Below, one piece after another: positions 17,016-25,424 of a stretch of DNA of 64,000 nt. Source of the DNA: Streptomyces sp. NBC_01446 (lineage in GTDB: Bacteria > Actinomycetota > Actinomycetes > Streptomycetales > Streptomycetaceae); the NCBI RefSeq assembly GCF_026340095.1, contig NZ_JAPEPO010000001.1, positions 3,068,501-3,132,500 of the forward strand, read 5' to 3'. Position numbers and translations under genes: made by a program. Numbering within the stretch: the stretch's first letter is position 1; every line of letters begins with the position of its first letter. The notes under the pieces are model-generated. The model ran no database searches, was not told the DNA's origin, and was given only the letters and a program-made list of their open reading frames with translations.

Positions 17016-17054
17016 TCGCGGTGCGGCGCCGCGGGGACGGGCGCCGCACCGTGA
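17016..17054 (-). terminator. Hairpin between ridA and the GntP gene
   Basis: 12-bp perfect stem CGGTGCGGCGCC / GGCGCCGCACCG (17019-17030 with 17040-17051), extended by three more pairs including one G-U. It lies 32 bases after the ridA stop and may terminate or attenuate the operon before the permease gene. Confidence 0.7.
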
Positions 17055-17085
17055 TGACGTACGGGTTACGGGTGTTGCGAAGGCG

Positions 17086-17496
17086 TCAGCTCAGGACGGC
17101 GAGCGCGTCGATCTCGATGAGGAGACCCTTGGGGAGACCGACGTAGACGGTGGTGCGGGCGGAGGCCGGGGCCTTGAGGCCCTGCTCCTCGAAGTACGCG
17201 TTGTAGATCGCGTTCATCTCGGCGAAGTGGTCGACGTCGGTGAGGTAGACGCGCATCATCATGACGTCGTCCCAGGTGGCGCCGCCCTCTTCGAGGATCG
17301 CCTTGACGTTGGCGAAGGTCTGGAGGGTCTGCTCGCGCAGGGTCGGGCCCGCGGGGGTGGGGGCCTGGCCCTCCACGGCCGGCAGGAAGCCGACCTGGCC
17401 CGCGACCTGAAGGACGTTGCCCTTCTTAACGCCGTGCGAGAACTTCGCGGGCGGGGTCGTGTGCGTGGCGGGGGTGAGCGCGGTCTTCTCGGTCAT
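17086..17496 (-). CDS. ridA: RidA-family enamine/imine deaminase
   Basis: 136-aa RidA (YjgF/UK114) protein. The signature VGLPKGLLIEIDALAV is at 119-134, and the conserved Arg that holds the carboxylate is Arg114 in ASARTTVYV. RidA hydrolyses reactive enamine or imine intermediates released by PLP dehydratases. The ATG at 17496 overlaps the TGA of the IclR gene (ATGA). Its presence beside a PLP amino-acid dehydratase gene (19505) fits a role in clearing that enzyme's intermediate. Confidence 0.93.
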   Translation of the reverse strand: MTEKTALTPATHTTPPAKFSHGVKKGNVLQVAGQVGFLPAVEGQAPTPAGPTLREQTLQTFANVKAILEEGGATWDDVMMMRVYLTDVDHFAEMNAIYNAYFEEQGLKAPASARTTVYVGLPKGLLIEIDALAVLS

Positions 17497-18305
17497 CGTG
17501 AGGTGGCTTCCTTGGTGGGGGCTTCTTTGCTGGCGGCCTTGGTGGTGGCCTCTTTGGAGCCGGGTACGGCTCCGGAGTACTCCCGGCTGATCGCGTCGGC
17601 CGTGCGGCGGACCAGCGGGAGCAGGGTGAGGAGTTCCTCGGCCGTGACGACCACGTTCGGTGCGGAGACCGACATGGCGGCGACGACGCGGCCGTCCGCG
17701 CCCCGGATGGGCGCTCCGACGCAGTTGATGGACTCCTCGTGGCCGCCGAGGTCGGTGGCCCAGCCCTGTTCGCGGACGACGGCGAGTTCCTTGAGGAAGG
17801 CGCCGGCGTTCGGGGTCGAACGGGCCGTGTACGTGGGGTAGTCGAGCTTCTCGGCGATGGCGCGGCGCTCGGCTTCGGAGAGGTCGGCGAGGAGGAGCTT
17901 GGCGACGGCGGCGACCGTGATGGCCACCGGCTTGCCGATGCGCGAGTACATGCGGACCGGGTAGCGGCTCTCCACCTTGTCGATGTAGAGGACCTCGTTC
18001 TCCTCGTACACGGCGAGGTGGACCGTGTGGCCGCACTTCTCGTTGAGCGCGGTGAGGTGGGGGTGGGCGATCTCGCGGACGTCGAGGTTCTCGACGGCTT
18101 CCTGGGCGAGGGCGAACAGGCGCGCGCCGAGGCGGTAGCGCTGGTCGGACTGGCGGTAGACCAGGCCGTGTTCGTGGAGGGTCCGCAGCAGGCGCAGTGC
18201 CGTGGACTTGTGGACGCCGAGGCGGTCGGCGACCTGGCCCAGGTCAGCGGGGCCCTCGGCGAGCAGCGGCAGGATGCTCAGCGCTCGGTCGACTGTCTGG
18301 CTCAT
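17493..18305 (-). CDS. IclR-family transcriptional regulator
   Basis: 270 aa from ATG 18305. Winged HTH at residues 1-60 (SQTVDRALSILPLLAEGPAD, then LGVHKSTALRLLRTLHEHGL) followed by the IclR effector domain with NEKCGHTVHLAVYEENEVLY and CVGAPIRGADGRVVAAMSVS. The C-terminal 25 residues are a Lys/Glu/Thr repeat tail (SKEATTKAASKEAPTKEATS) beyond the family end. It is translationally coupled to the sugar kinase upstream and RidA downstream (ATGA at both ends). The likely operator is the palindrome at 19464-19484. Confidence 0.93.
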   Translation of the reverse strand: MSQTVDRALSILPLLAEGPADLGQVADRLGVHKSTALRLLRTLHEHGLVYRQSDQRYRLGARLFALAQEAVENLDVREIAHPHLTALNEKCGHTVHLAVYEENEVLYIDKVESRYPVRMYSRIGKPVAITVAAVAKLLLADLSEAERRAIAEKLDYPTYTARSTPNAGAFLKELAVVREQGWATDLGGHEESINCVGAPIRGADGRVVAAMSVSAPNVVVTAEELLTLLPLVRRTADAISREYSGAVPGSKEATTKAASKEAPTKEATSR

Positions 18306-19354
18306 GGCGTACGTACCTCCTCCACGGCCCCGTCGGCGGTCCAGCCGGGGCCGAGGTGCAGTGTCCCCCAGGCGGCGTCGTCGAGGTCGGCGAGGCGGTC
18401 GGCGTGGGCGCGGCTCGGGGGCGCGGCGAGATCGCCGGCGGTGGTGAGGGCGGCGGCGGCCATGAGGTGGCCGTGGCGCAGCCGGGCGGGTACGGGCAGG
18501 CCGCGCAGGGTGCCGGAGAGGTAGCCGGCGGCGAAGGCGTCGCCGGCGCCGACCGCGGCGACGACGTCCACGCGGGGGGCGGGCTCGGTGTGGCGTACGC
18601 CGTGTTCGTCGTAGGCGACCGCGCCGTCGGCGCCGCGCTTGACGACGAGCGTCGCGGGTTCGGGGAGGGCCATGCGGATGGCGTCGGGGCCGCCGGTGAT
18701 GCCCCAGGCGTCCTCGGCCTCGTCCTCGCCGACGAAGACGAGGTCGGCGCCGCGGGCCAGATCGAGCAGGACGCGGGCGTCGTCGGGGCGGGGCCACAGG
18801 CCGGGGCGGTGGTTGACGTCGAAGGAGACGAGGGGCCGGCCGGCGGGGGTGCGGGCGGTGAGGTCGGCGGTGAGGTCGAGGCAGCCGGCGGAGAGCGCGG
18901 GCGTGATCCCGGACAGGTGCAGGACTCGGCCGGAGCGGATCGCGGCCAGGTCCATGTTCTGGCTGGTCATCGCGGAGGCGGCGGATCCGGCGCGGTAGTA
19001 GGCGACTTCGTGGGCGTCGGTGGCGCGGTCGCCCGCGGTGCGGAAGTAGATGCCGGTGGGGCGGGCGGGGTCGCGGCGTACGGCGGAGGTGTCGACGCCG
19101 TACGTGCCGATCGCCTCGACCAGATGGTCGCCGAAGCCGTCGGCGCCGACGCGGCTGACCCAGCGGACGGTGTGTCCGGCGGCGGCGAGCACGCACGCCA
19201 CGTTGGACTCGGCTCCGCCGATGCCGCGGTCGAAGGACGGTACGTCGGCGAGGCGCCCGGGTACGGAGGGCACGAAGGTGACCATGGACTCGCCGAGCGT
19301 GACGACATCCACGGGTGCGTGGTGCGCGGGGGCGGCGGGTCCGGTGACGGTCAC
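18302..19354 (-). CDS. PfkB-family sugar kinase, 2-keto-3-deoxygluconate kinase-like
   Basis: 350-aa ribokinase-fold enzyme. The N-terminal signature LGESMVTFVPS and GIGGAESNVACVLAAAG (44-60) and the C-terminal GAGDAFAAG (269-277, with Asp272 as catalytic base) are complete. The motif YYRAGSAAS (119-127) resembles the YYR..SAA substrate loop of 2-keto-3-deoxygluconate kinases. Expected reaction: KDG plus ATP to KDPG. First gene of the leftward operon kinase-iclR-ridA, divergent from the PLP dehydratase gene. Other ketoses or hexoses remain possible substrates. Confidence 0.85.
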   Translation of the reverse strand: MTVTGPAAPAHHAPVDVVTLGESMVTFVPSVPGRLADVPSFDRGIGGAESNVACVLAAAGHTVRWVSRVGADGFGDHLVEAIGTYGVDTSAVRRDPARPTGIYFRTAGDRATDAHEVAYYRAGSAASAMTSQNMDLAAIRSGRVLHLSGITPALSAGCLDLTADLTARTPAGRPLVSFDVNHRPGLWPRPDDARVLLDLARGADLVFVGEDEAEDAWGITGGPDAIRMALPEPATLVVKRGADGAVAYDEHGVRHTEPAPRVDVVAAVGAGDAFAAGYLSGTLRGLPVPARLRHGHLMAAAALTTAGDLAAPPSRAHADRLADLDDAAWGTLHLGPGWTADGAVEEVRTP

Positions 19355-19410
19355 GGTGGTTCGGGCTCCTCGTGGGATCTGGGCTCATGCAGGAGGGGTC
19401 AGCGGCTCCG

Positions 19411-19440
19411 TTGACCCGGCGTTGGCTCGGATGTTAGACA
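19411..19440 (+). promoter_or_regulatory. Promoter for the amino-acid deaminase gene
   Basis: TTGACC at 19411-19416 and TTAGAC at 19434-19439 (or TAGACA one base on) with 17-18 bases spacing. It lies upstream of the palindromic operator and 65 bases before the ATG. Confidence 0.55.
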
Positions 19441-19463
19441 GCAGTAAGCGACATACGCAATGA

Positions 19464-19484
19464 CCGTTGCAACATTTGCAACGG
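19464..19484. promoter_or_regulatory. Perfect 9-3-9 palindrome, candidate IclR operator
   Basis: CCGTTGCAA-CAT-TTGCAACGG is a perfect inverted repeat with a three-base centre in the 150-base divergent gap between the kinase and deaminase genes. It lies just after the rightward -10 box, in position to block transcription, and could serve both directions. Confidence 0.8.
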
Positions 19485-19504
19485 CCTTCTTACGAGGAGG
19501 CTCC

Positions 19505-20803
19505 ATGGCCGCCGACAGCGCCGTCAACGCCGTAGCCCGTCTCAGGGATCTGGATCTCGAGCGGGTCGACCACCGCTTCAAGGGGCTGCCCCCGGACGCG
19601 GAAGGCCTGACCGTCGGCGAGCTCGCGGCCGAGCGCCGCAACCTCTTCACCGGCGGCTTCACGACTCCCGTCCTCGCACTCTCCGCCGAGCGCCTCGAGC
19701 ACAACCTCGCGCTCATGGAGACATACGCCACTCGCCACGGTCTGGCCTTCGCACCGCACGGCAAGACCTCGATGGCGCCGCAGCTCTTCCACCGCCAGAT
19801 CGAGCGCGGCGCGTGGGGCATCACCCTCGCCGTCCCGCACCAGGTGCGGGTCGCCCGCGCCTTCGGCATCGAGCGGATCTTCCTCGCGAACGAGCTCGTC
19901 GACCCGGCCGCCCTGCGCTGGCTCGCGGGCGAACTCGACCGCGACCCCGGCTTCCGCTTCATCTGTTACGTCGACTCGGTGCGCGGCGTCGAGCTGATGG
20001 ACGCCGCCCTCGCCGAGGCCGGGGCCACACGGCCGGTCGACGTGGTCGTGGAGCTGGGCGCGGGCGAGGGCGCGCGCACGGGCGTGCGGACCGAGGCCGA
20101 GTGCTTCGACCTCGCGAACGCCGTCGCGGCGGCGGACACACTGCGCCTGGTCGGCGTCGCCGGTTACGAGGGCGAGGTGCCCGACGCGTCGCCCGAGACC
20201 GTCGGGGCGTGGCTGCGCCGGCTCACCGGGCTGCTCGTCGACTTCGACAAGGCGAGCCGCTTCGCGGACCTGGACGAGATCGTGGTCAGCGCGGGCGGCA
20301 GCGCCTGGTTCGACGCGGTGGCGGAGGCGTTCGCCGAGCTGCCCGAACTCTCCGCACCCGTGATGAAGTTGCTGCGCTCGGGCGCGTACGTGTCGCACGA
20401 CGACGGCCACTACAAGCACCTCACGCCGTTCAACCGGGTCCCCGAGGAGGGCGTGCTGCACCCGGCGTTCCGGCTGTGGGCGCAGGTCGTCTCGCGCCCG
20501 ACGCCGACGCAGGCGTTCACGAACGCTGGCAAGCGCGACGCGGCGTACGACCTTGATCTGCCGGAGGCTCAGGTCGTGCGGGACGCCCGTACGGGCGAGG
20601 TGCGCGAGGCCACCGGCGTGACGGTGACAGGGCTTTCCGACCAGCACGGCTGGGTGCGCACGGACGGGGGCGAGGACCTGGCGGTGGGCGACTGGCTCGG
20701 TATGGGCCTGTCGCACCCGTGCACGTCCTTCGACAAGTGGCAGCTGATCCCGCTCGTGGAGGCGGACGGCACCGTCGTGGACTACGTGCGGACGTACTTC
20801 TAG
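19505..20803 (+). CDS. PLP-dependent D-amino-acid dehydratase/deaminase (D-serine dehydratase, D-threonine aldolase fold)
   Basis: 432 aa from ATG 19505 behind GAGGAGG. Fold-type III PLP enzyme: LAFAPHGKTSMAPQLFHRQI places the Schiff-base lysine at Lys87, and the C-terminal metal-site motif GLSHPCTSFDKWQLIP matches the His-x-Cys zinc site of DSD1-type D-serine dehydratases. The family eliminates ammonia from D-3-hydroxy amino acids; D-glucosaminate dehydration to 2-keto-3-deoxygluconate is a chemically analogous possibility here. It diverges from the KDG-type kinase operon across a palindromic operator and is followed by the N-acyl-D-amino-acid deacylase gene. Confidence 0.85.
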   Translation: MAADSAVNAVARLRDLDLERVDHRFKGLPPDAEGLTVGELAAERRNLFTGGFTTPVLALSAERLEHNLALMETYATRHGLAFAPHGKTSMAPQLFHRQIERGAWGITLAVPHQVRVARAFGIERIFLANELVDPAALRWLAGELDRDPGFRFICYVDSVRGVELMDAALAEAGATRPVDVVVELGAGEGARTGVRTEAECFDLANAVAAADTLRLVGVAGYEGEVPDASPETVGAWLRRLTGLLVDFDKASRFADLDEIVVSAGGSAWFDAVAEAFAELPELSAPVMKLLRSGAYVSHDDGHYKHLTPFNRVPEEGVLHPAFRLWAQVVSRPTPTQAFTNAGKRDAAYDLDLPEAQVVRDARTGEVREATGVTVTGLSDQHGWVRTDGGEDLAVGDWLGMGLSHPCTSFDKWQLIPLVEADGTVVDYVRTYF

Positions 20804-20832
20804 GCGCCGTGCTCTTGCGCGGCTCCGGTGTG

Positions 20833-20974
20833 GGCTGGTCGCGCCCCGCGGCGGAGCCGCTGATGTCGCAGCCCGCGCCCCTGAAATGCACGCCCTGCGG
20901 GCGGCATTTCCCCGATGAAGGCTGAGCGGCGAAGCCGCAAGCCTTCAGGGGCGCGGGGAACTGCGCGACCAGCC
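20833..20974. repeat. MITE-like Streptomyces intergenic inverted repeat
   Basis: Ends are perfect 11-bp inverted repeats GGCTGGTCGCG / CGCGACCAGCC; inside are further inverted pairs such as GCCCCTGAA / TTCAGGGGC and GCGGCGGAGCCGC. The sequence type (ending in GGGGCGCGGGGAACTGCGCG) is a common non-coding repeat between Streptomyces genes. It fills most of the gap between the dehydratase and deacylase genes and could act as a terminator. Confidence 0.7.
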
Positions 20975-21019
20975 ACAACGCACCCGCACCCGAACAACAC
21001 CCCCCAGAGAGGCACCCCC

Positions 21020-22618
21020 ATGGACCTGGTCATCCGCGACGCACGCGTCATCGACGGCTCCGGAGGTGCCTCATACCGCGCCGACGTCGGCATCCAGGAC
21101 GGCCGCGTCACCACGATCCACCGGGAGGGCGACGGCGGCCCCCGCCCCTCGGCCCGGAGAACGCTGGAAGCGTCCGGCCTCGCCCTGTCCCCCGGCTTCA
21201 TCGACATGCACGCCCACAGTGACCTGGCGCTGCTGCGCGACCCGGACCACAGCGCGAAGGCCGCGCAGGGCGTCACGCTCGAAGTCCTCGGCCAGGACGG
21301 CCTCTCGTACGCGCCGGTCGACGACCGCACGCTCGCCGAGGTCCGCCGCGCGATCACCGGCTGGAACGGCGACGGTTGCGACATCGACTTCGACTGGCGC
21401 ACAGTCGGCGAGTACCTGGACCGCCTGGACCGCGGCATCGCCGTCAACGCCGCGTACCTGATCCCGCAGGGCACCGTACGGATGTACGCGGTGGGCTGGG
21501 GCGACCGCGACGCGACGCCCGAGGAGCTCGACCGGATGCGGCAGCTCGTCGCCGAGGGCATGGAGCAGGGCGCCGTCGGCATGTCGTCCGGCCTCACCTA
21601 CACGCCCGGCATGTACGCCAAGGACGCCGAACTCACCGAGCTGTGCCGGGTCGTGGCCTCGTACGACGGCTACTACTGTCCGCACCACCGCTCGTACGGC
21701 GCCGGGGCGCTCGACGCGTACCGGGAGATGGTGGAGCTCACCCGCGAGGCGGGCTGCCCGCTCCATCTCGCGCACGCGACCATGAACTTCGGGGTGAACA
21801 AGGGCAAGGCGCCCGACCTGATCTCCCTGCTCGACGCGGCGCTCGCCGACGGCGCCGACATCTCGCTCGACACCTACCCGTACACGCCGGGCAGCACGAC
21901 GCTCGTCGCGATGCTGCCGAGCTGGGCGAGCGAGGGCGGCCCCGACGAGATCATGAAGCGGCTGCAGGACGACGCGACCGCCGAGAAGATCCGCCACCAC
22001 ATGGAGGTCATCGGGGCGGACGGCTGCCACGGTGTGCCCATCGAGTGGGACGCGATCGAGATCTCCGGTGTGTCCGACCCGGGTCTCGCGTCCTGCGTCG
22101 GCAGGACGGTCCAGGAGTCGGCCGACCTGCGCGGCGAGGAGCCGTGGGTGACCGCGCGCCGTCTGCTCATCGACGACAAGCTGGGCTCGACGATCCTCCA
22201 GCACGTCGGCCACGAGGAGAACGTCCGGGCGATCATGCAGCACCCGGTGCACACGGGCGGCAGCGACGGCATCCTCCAGGGCTTCAAGCCGCACCCGCGC
22301 GCATACGGCACGTTCCCGCACTACCTGGGCCGCTACGCACGCGAGCTCGGCATCATGTCGCTGGAGGAGACGGTCGCCCACCTCACGTCGCGCCCCGCGG
22401 CCCGGCTGCGCCTGGCCGACCGCGGCCTGGTCCGCGAGGGCTACCGCGCCGACCTGGTCCTCTTCGACCCGGAGACGGTCGCGGCGGGCTCCACGTTCGA
22501 GGCGCCGCGCACGCTCCCCGTGGGCATCCCGCACGTCCTGATCGACGGGAAGTTCGTGATGGAGGACGGGCGCCGGACCGACGTGCTGGCGGGGCGGGCG
22601 GTACGCCGGACGCCGTGA
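21020..22618 (+). CDS. N-acyl-D-amino-acid deacylase (amidohydrolase superfamily)
   Basis: 532 aa from ATG 21020; the longer open frame upstream lies inside the intergenic repeat. N-terminal beta-sandwich (MDLVIRDARVIDGSG), metal motif GFIDMHAHSDL with His64 and His66, further ligands in YYCPHHRSYG and LHLAHATMN, and the C-terminal RLRLADRGLVREGYRADLVL that closes the sandwich. D-aminoacylases normally have a metal-binding Cys in a GNCGxS motif; here the aligned stretch is GQDGLS, so the metal site differs. Expected to remove an acyl group, often acetyl, from an N-acyl-D-amino acid; the neighbours suggest an N-acetyl amino-sugar acid. Confidence 0.87.
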   Translation: MDLVIRDARVIDGSGGASYRADVGIQDGRVTTIHREGDGGPRPSARRTLEASGLALSPGFIDMHAHSDLALLRDPDHSAKAAQGVTLEVLGQDGLSYAPVDDRTLAEVRRAITGWNGDGCDIDFDWRTVGEYLDRLDRGIAVNAAYLIPQGTVRMYAVGWGDRDATPEELDRMRQLVAEGMEQGAVGMSSGLTYTPGMYAKDAELTELCRVVASYDGYYCPHHRSYGAGALDAYREMVELTREAGCPLHLAHATMNFGVNKGKAPDLISLLDAALADGADISLDTYPYTPGSTTLVAMLPSWASEGGPDEIMKRLQDDATAEKIRHHMEVIGADGCHGVPIEWDAIEISGVSDPGLASCVGRTVQESADLRGEEPWVTARRLLIDDKLGSTILQHVGHEENVRAIMQHPVHTGGSDGILQGFKPHPRAYGTFPHYLGRYARELGIMSLEETVAHLTSRPAARLRLADRGLVREGYRADLVLFDPETVAAGSTFEAPRTLPVGIPHVLIDGKFVMEDGRRTDVLAGRAVRRTP

Positions 22619-22650
22619 GGCCCCGGCGCACCGCCCGTCCCTGACGACCC

Positions 22651-25290
22651 CTACGGAGTCGGCGTCTTCCAGATCCCCCTTCCGTGCGTCGCCACGTACA
22701 TCTGGCGGCCGTCCGGGCTCGGCGACAGATAGACGGCCGGCGCGGTCGGCAGGTTGGCGCCGAGGCGCTGCCAGTGGCCGTCCGCGCCGCGGGCGGTGGT
22801 GAACACACCGAGGTCCGTGGCGACGGCGAGGGTGCCCGACGGCGTGATCAGCATCGCGTTGGCCGGCGCGTCGGGGAACGAGTCCGTGGCGGTGGCGTCG
22901 CCGCTGACGTCGTGCCAGCTCGCGCCGCCGTCCGTGGTGCGCCACACGTGGCCGTAGCCCGCGCCGGGTCCTTCGTTCCAGTGCCGCGAGAAGCCGTTGA
23001 CGACGGCGTAGACCGTGCCGCCCGAGGCGTCGGAGGGGTCGATGGCGACGTCGGAGATGTAGCGGTTGGGGAAGTCGGCCGGGAGGGTCACCTGGTGCCA
23101 GGTGCCTCCGTAGTTGGTGACGATGCCCCGGCCGAAGCCGGCGCCCGGGTTGCAGGAGCCGCACCAGGCGCCCCACACGACGCGGTCACGGCTGGCGACG
23201 GCGGTCGTGGAGTGACCCGCGCCCGTGTCGTACAGCTGGGTCCAGTCGGCCCCGCTCTTCGTGTCCCAGGTCTTGGCGTCGCCCCAGAGGTACTGGCCGC
23301 CCGCGACCCAGTAGCCGGAGTCCTTGTCGTCCGCGGAGAACGGCGCGATGAAGCGGGCGTTCGGGTCGGCCGGGGCGATGTCGGTGATGACGTCCTCGGC
23401 CCCGTCGTCGCTCGCCGTGTAGCCGCAGTTGCGGGTGATCTGGAGGGCGAGGTTCGTGTACTCGCCGACCGTCTCGCAGCCGTTGGCCGGGTTCACGAGC
23501 TGATCACCGCCGTCACCGCCGAACGGGGCCACCATCTGCCCGTCGGGGTTCAGCTTCTGCCCCTGGTACGTCGATCCCTTCGGCGCGAGCAGGGAGACTC
23601 CGTTGTCCTGGAGGCCGCCCCAGACCGCGTCGCCGCTGCCGTCCGTCATGCGGCCCGCGCCCACCGAGTAGTACTGGAGGGAGCGCAGGGTGCCGGACTC
23701 GTTGAGGTTGCGCCAGCCGGGGGTGCGCTGCGCGGTGGGCCGGGCGTAGGCGCCGCCGTCGTTGCCGACGTAGACCTGCGGGGTGCCGCCCTGCCAGCGG
23801 GAGAAGGCGATGGCGTGCTGGTCGGAGTGCATGACGTCGCCGTCGCAGGTGTTGGCGGCCTGGTCGTACGAGAAGCAGGACAGGCCGAAGTTCCAGTAGC
23901 GGCCCACGGCATGCCAGTTGGCGCCGCCGTCCCGCGTCTCGAACATCTCCTCGAGACCGAGGTAGACGTGGTCCGGGTCGGCCGGGTCGACGGCGACGGT
24001 CTGGTCGTACCAGGCCTGCGTGCCGGGCTGGTAGCCGGCGCCGATCGCGTTGAGCTTCATCGCGGAGCCGCTCGCGGAGAGCTTCGCGGTGGTCGCTATC
24101 TGCTTGAAGGCGCCGTCCGCGTTGCCGCTCTCGCTGACGTACACGCCCGCGAGGACCGAGGAGACGCCCCCGCCCGACGCCTTGTTCAGGAGCTTCGGGG
24201 ACTCCATGGAGACGTAGAGCTTGCTGCCGTCGGCGGCGTACGCGAAGGACGCGTTGCCCGTCTCGGCGGGGTTGATGGCGCCCGTCGGGTTGGCGCGGTG
24301 CCAGCTGGTGCCCGCGTCGTCGGAGTAGTAGAAGCCGTTGTATCCGGCGCCGCCGCGCCAGGCGACGTCGGCGAGGAGCTTCTTGCCGCCGCCGCCGGGC
24401 TGGACCGCGATGTCGTTGGCGATGTCGGCGAACTCGGGGGTCGTACCGCAGGCGATGCCGCTGACGCCGGTGCCCGCGCAGGGCGCGAGGACCTTCGTCC
24501 AGGGCGTGGACTGTCCGGCTGTCAGCGGGCGCCGGAAGAGCCCGTGCGAGGAGGCCGCGAAGGCGTATCCGGCCTCCTTGTCGAAGGTGACGGTGTGGAT
24601 GGAGGTGCTGTCGAGCTCCGTCCCGCCGATCTTGTCGCTCTCGCTGAAGGTGCCGGTGGAGGGGTCGGCGAGCCGGTAGACGCCGCTGCCCAGGTAGTTG
24701 TCGGCGGCGGTGTTGGCCTCGCCGGTGGCCAGCCACAGGGAGCCGTCGGAGCCGGTGGCGAGTGCGCCCACCGAGAGGGCGGGCAGATGGTCGGCGATCG
24801 GCGTCCAGGTCGCGCCGTCGTCCGTGGAGCGGAACACGCCGCCGCCCGCCGCGCCCGCGTACACGACACCCTTGTGCGTCGGGTCGGTGGCGAGCGCGGC
24901 GATCCGGCCCGCCGAATGACCCGCGCCGCCACCGGAGTTGGAGGCGGACTGGTCTCGGTAGTGGAGCGCGTCCTCGTTGTACGGGGAGGTGGTGACCTCG
25001 CCCCACGTGCCGGACTTCACCGGCATGTTCTTGATGTGTTTCCAGGCGTCGGCGTAAGCGCCCGCCGCGACCTGGCCACTGGGGGAGAGCCTCGGATCGT
25101 TGTACGAGTCGATGGACTCCATCAGCTCCTGGGACTCGTCGCCCGCCACCTCGTGGCGGCCGTGTCCCGTGTCTTCCTCCCCGTACGCGGCGACGGATCC
25201 CGTCCCCGCGACAAGGAGCGCCGCCGCACACAGGGCGAGGGCCGTTCTGGCCCGTCCGCCCGATCTGCGTCCGTCGGAAAACCAGTGCAT
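22651..25290 (-). CDS. Large secreted beta-propeller (BNR/sortilin-like) protein
   Basis: 879-aa exported protein from the ATG at 25290 (GGAGAG upstream). The basic N-terminus plus hydrophobic ALALCAAALLVAGTGSVAA is a Sec signal. The mature protein is a run of Asp-box propeller blades: VFRSTDDGATWTPI, YYSDDAGTSWHRA, FETRDGGANWHAVG, and VWRTTDGGASWHDV near the C-terminus, as in WD40/YVTN, VPS10 or BNR glycosidase-like proteins. The last motif is VATHGRGIWKTPTP. No catalytic triad is evident. Possibly a glycan-active or adhesive propeller. Convergent with the deacylase gene. Confidence 0.8.
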   Translation of the reverse strand: MHWFSDGRRSGGRARTALALCAAALLVAGTGSVAAYGEEDTGHGRHEVAGDESQELMESIDSYNDPRLSPSGQVAAGAYADAWKHIKNMPVKSGTWGEVTTSPYNEDALHYRDQSASNSGGGAGHSAGRIAALATDPTHKGVVYAGAAGGGVFRSTDDGATWTPIADHLPALSVGALATGSDGSLWLATGEANTAADNYLGSGVYRLADPSTGTFSESDKIGGTELDSTSIHTVTFDKEAGYAFAASSHGLFRRPLTAGQSTPWTKVLAPCAGTGVSGIACGTTPEFADIANDIAVQPGGGGKKLLADVAWRGGAGYNGFYYSDDAGTSWHRANPTGAINPAETGNASFAYAADGSKLYVSMESPKLLNKASGGGVSSVLAGVYVSESGNADGAFKQIATTAKLSASGSAMKLNAIGAGYQPGTQAWYDQTVAVDPADPDHVYLGLEEMFETRDGGANWHAVGRYWNFGLSCFSYDQAANTCDGDVMHSDQHAIAFSRWQGGTPQVYVGNDGGAYARPTAQRTPGWRNLNESGTLRSLQYYSVGAGRMTDGSGDAVWGGLQDNGVSLLAPKGSTYQGQKLNPDGQMVAPFGGDGGDQLVNPANGCETVGEYTNLALQITRNCGYTASDDGAEDVITDIAPADPNARFIAPFSADDKDSGYWVAGGQYLWGDAKTWDTKSGADWTQLYDTGAGHSTTAVASRDRVVWGAWCGSCNPGAGFGRGIVTNYGGTWHQVTLPADFPNRYISDVAIDPSDASGGTVYAVVNGFSRHWNEGPGAGYGHVWRTTDGGASWHDVSGDATATDSFPDAPANAMLITPSGTLAVATDLGVFTTARGADGHWQRLGANLPTAPAVYLSPSPDGRQMYVATHGRGIWKTPTP

Positions 25291-25424
25291 GGTCTCTCCG
25301 GTTCTTCGGCACGGAGCGGTGGCCGCCCCACACGGCCACCACGCTGGATCTCCTGCTGCCGAGCGCCGGAACCGTACTCCTGCGTTCCGGGTCAACTCCT
25401 GGGGTTTGCACGGACTTTAAAGAA

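Noticed and set aside
17493..19388. 631-codon frame as an IclR protein with a long N-terminal extension
   Set aside because: The first 360 codons are Arg/Pro-rich and overlap the sugar kinase; the IclR start at 18305 with ATGA coupling is clear.
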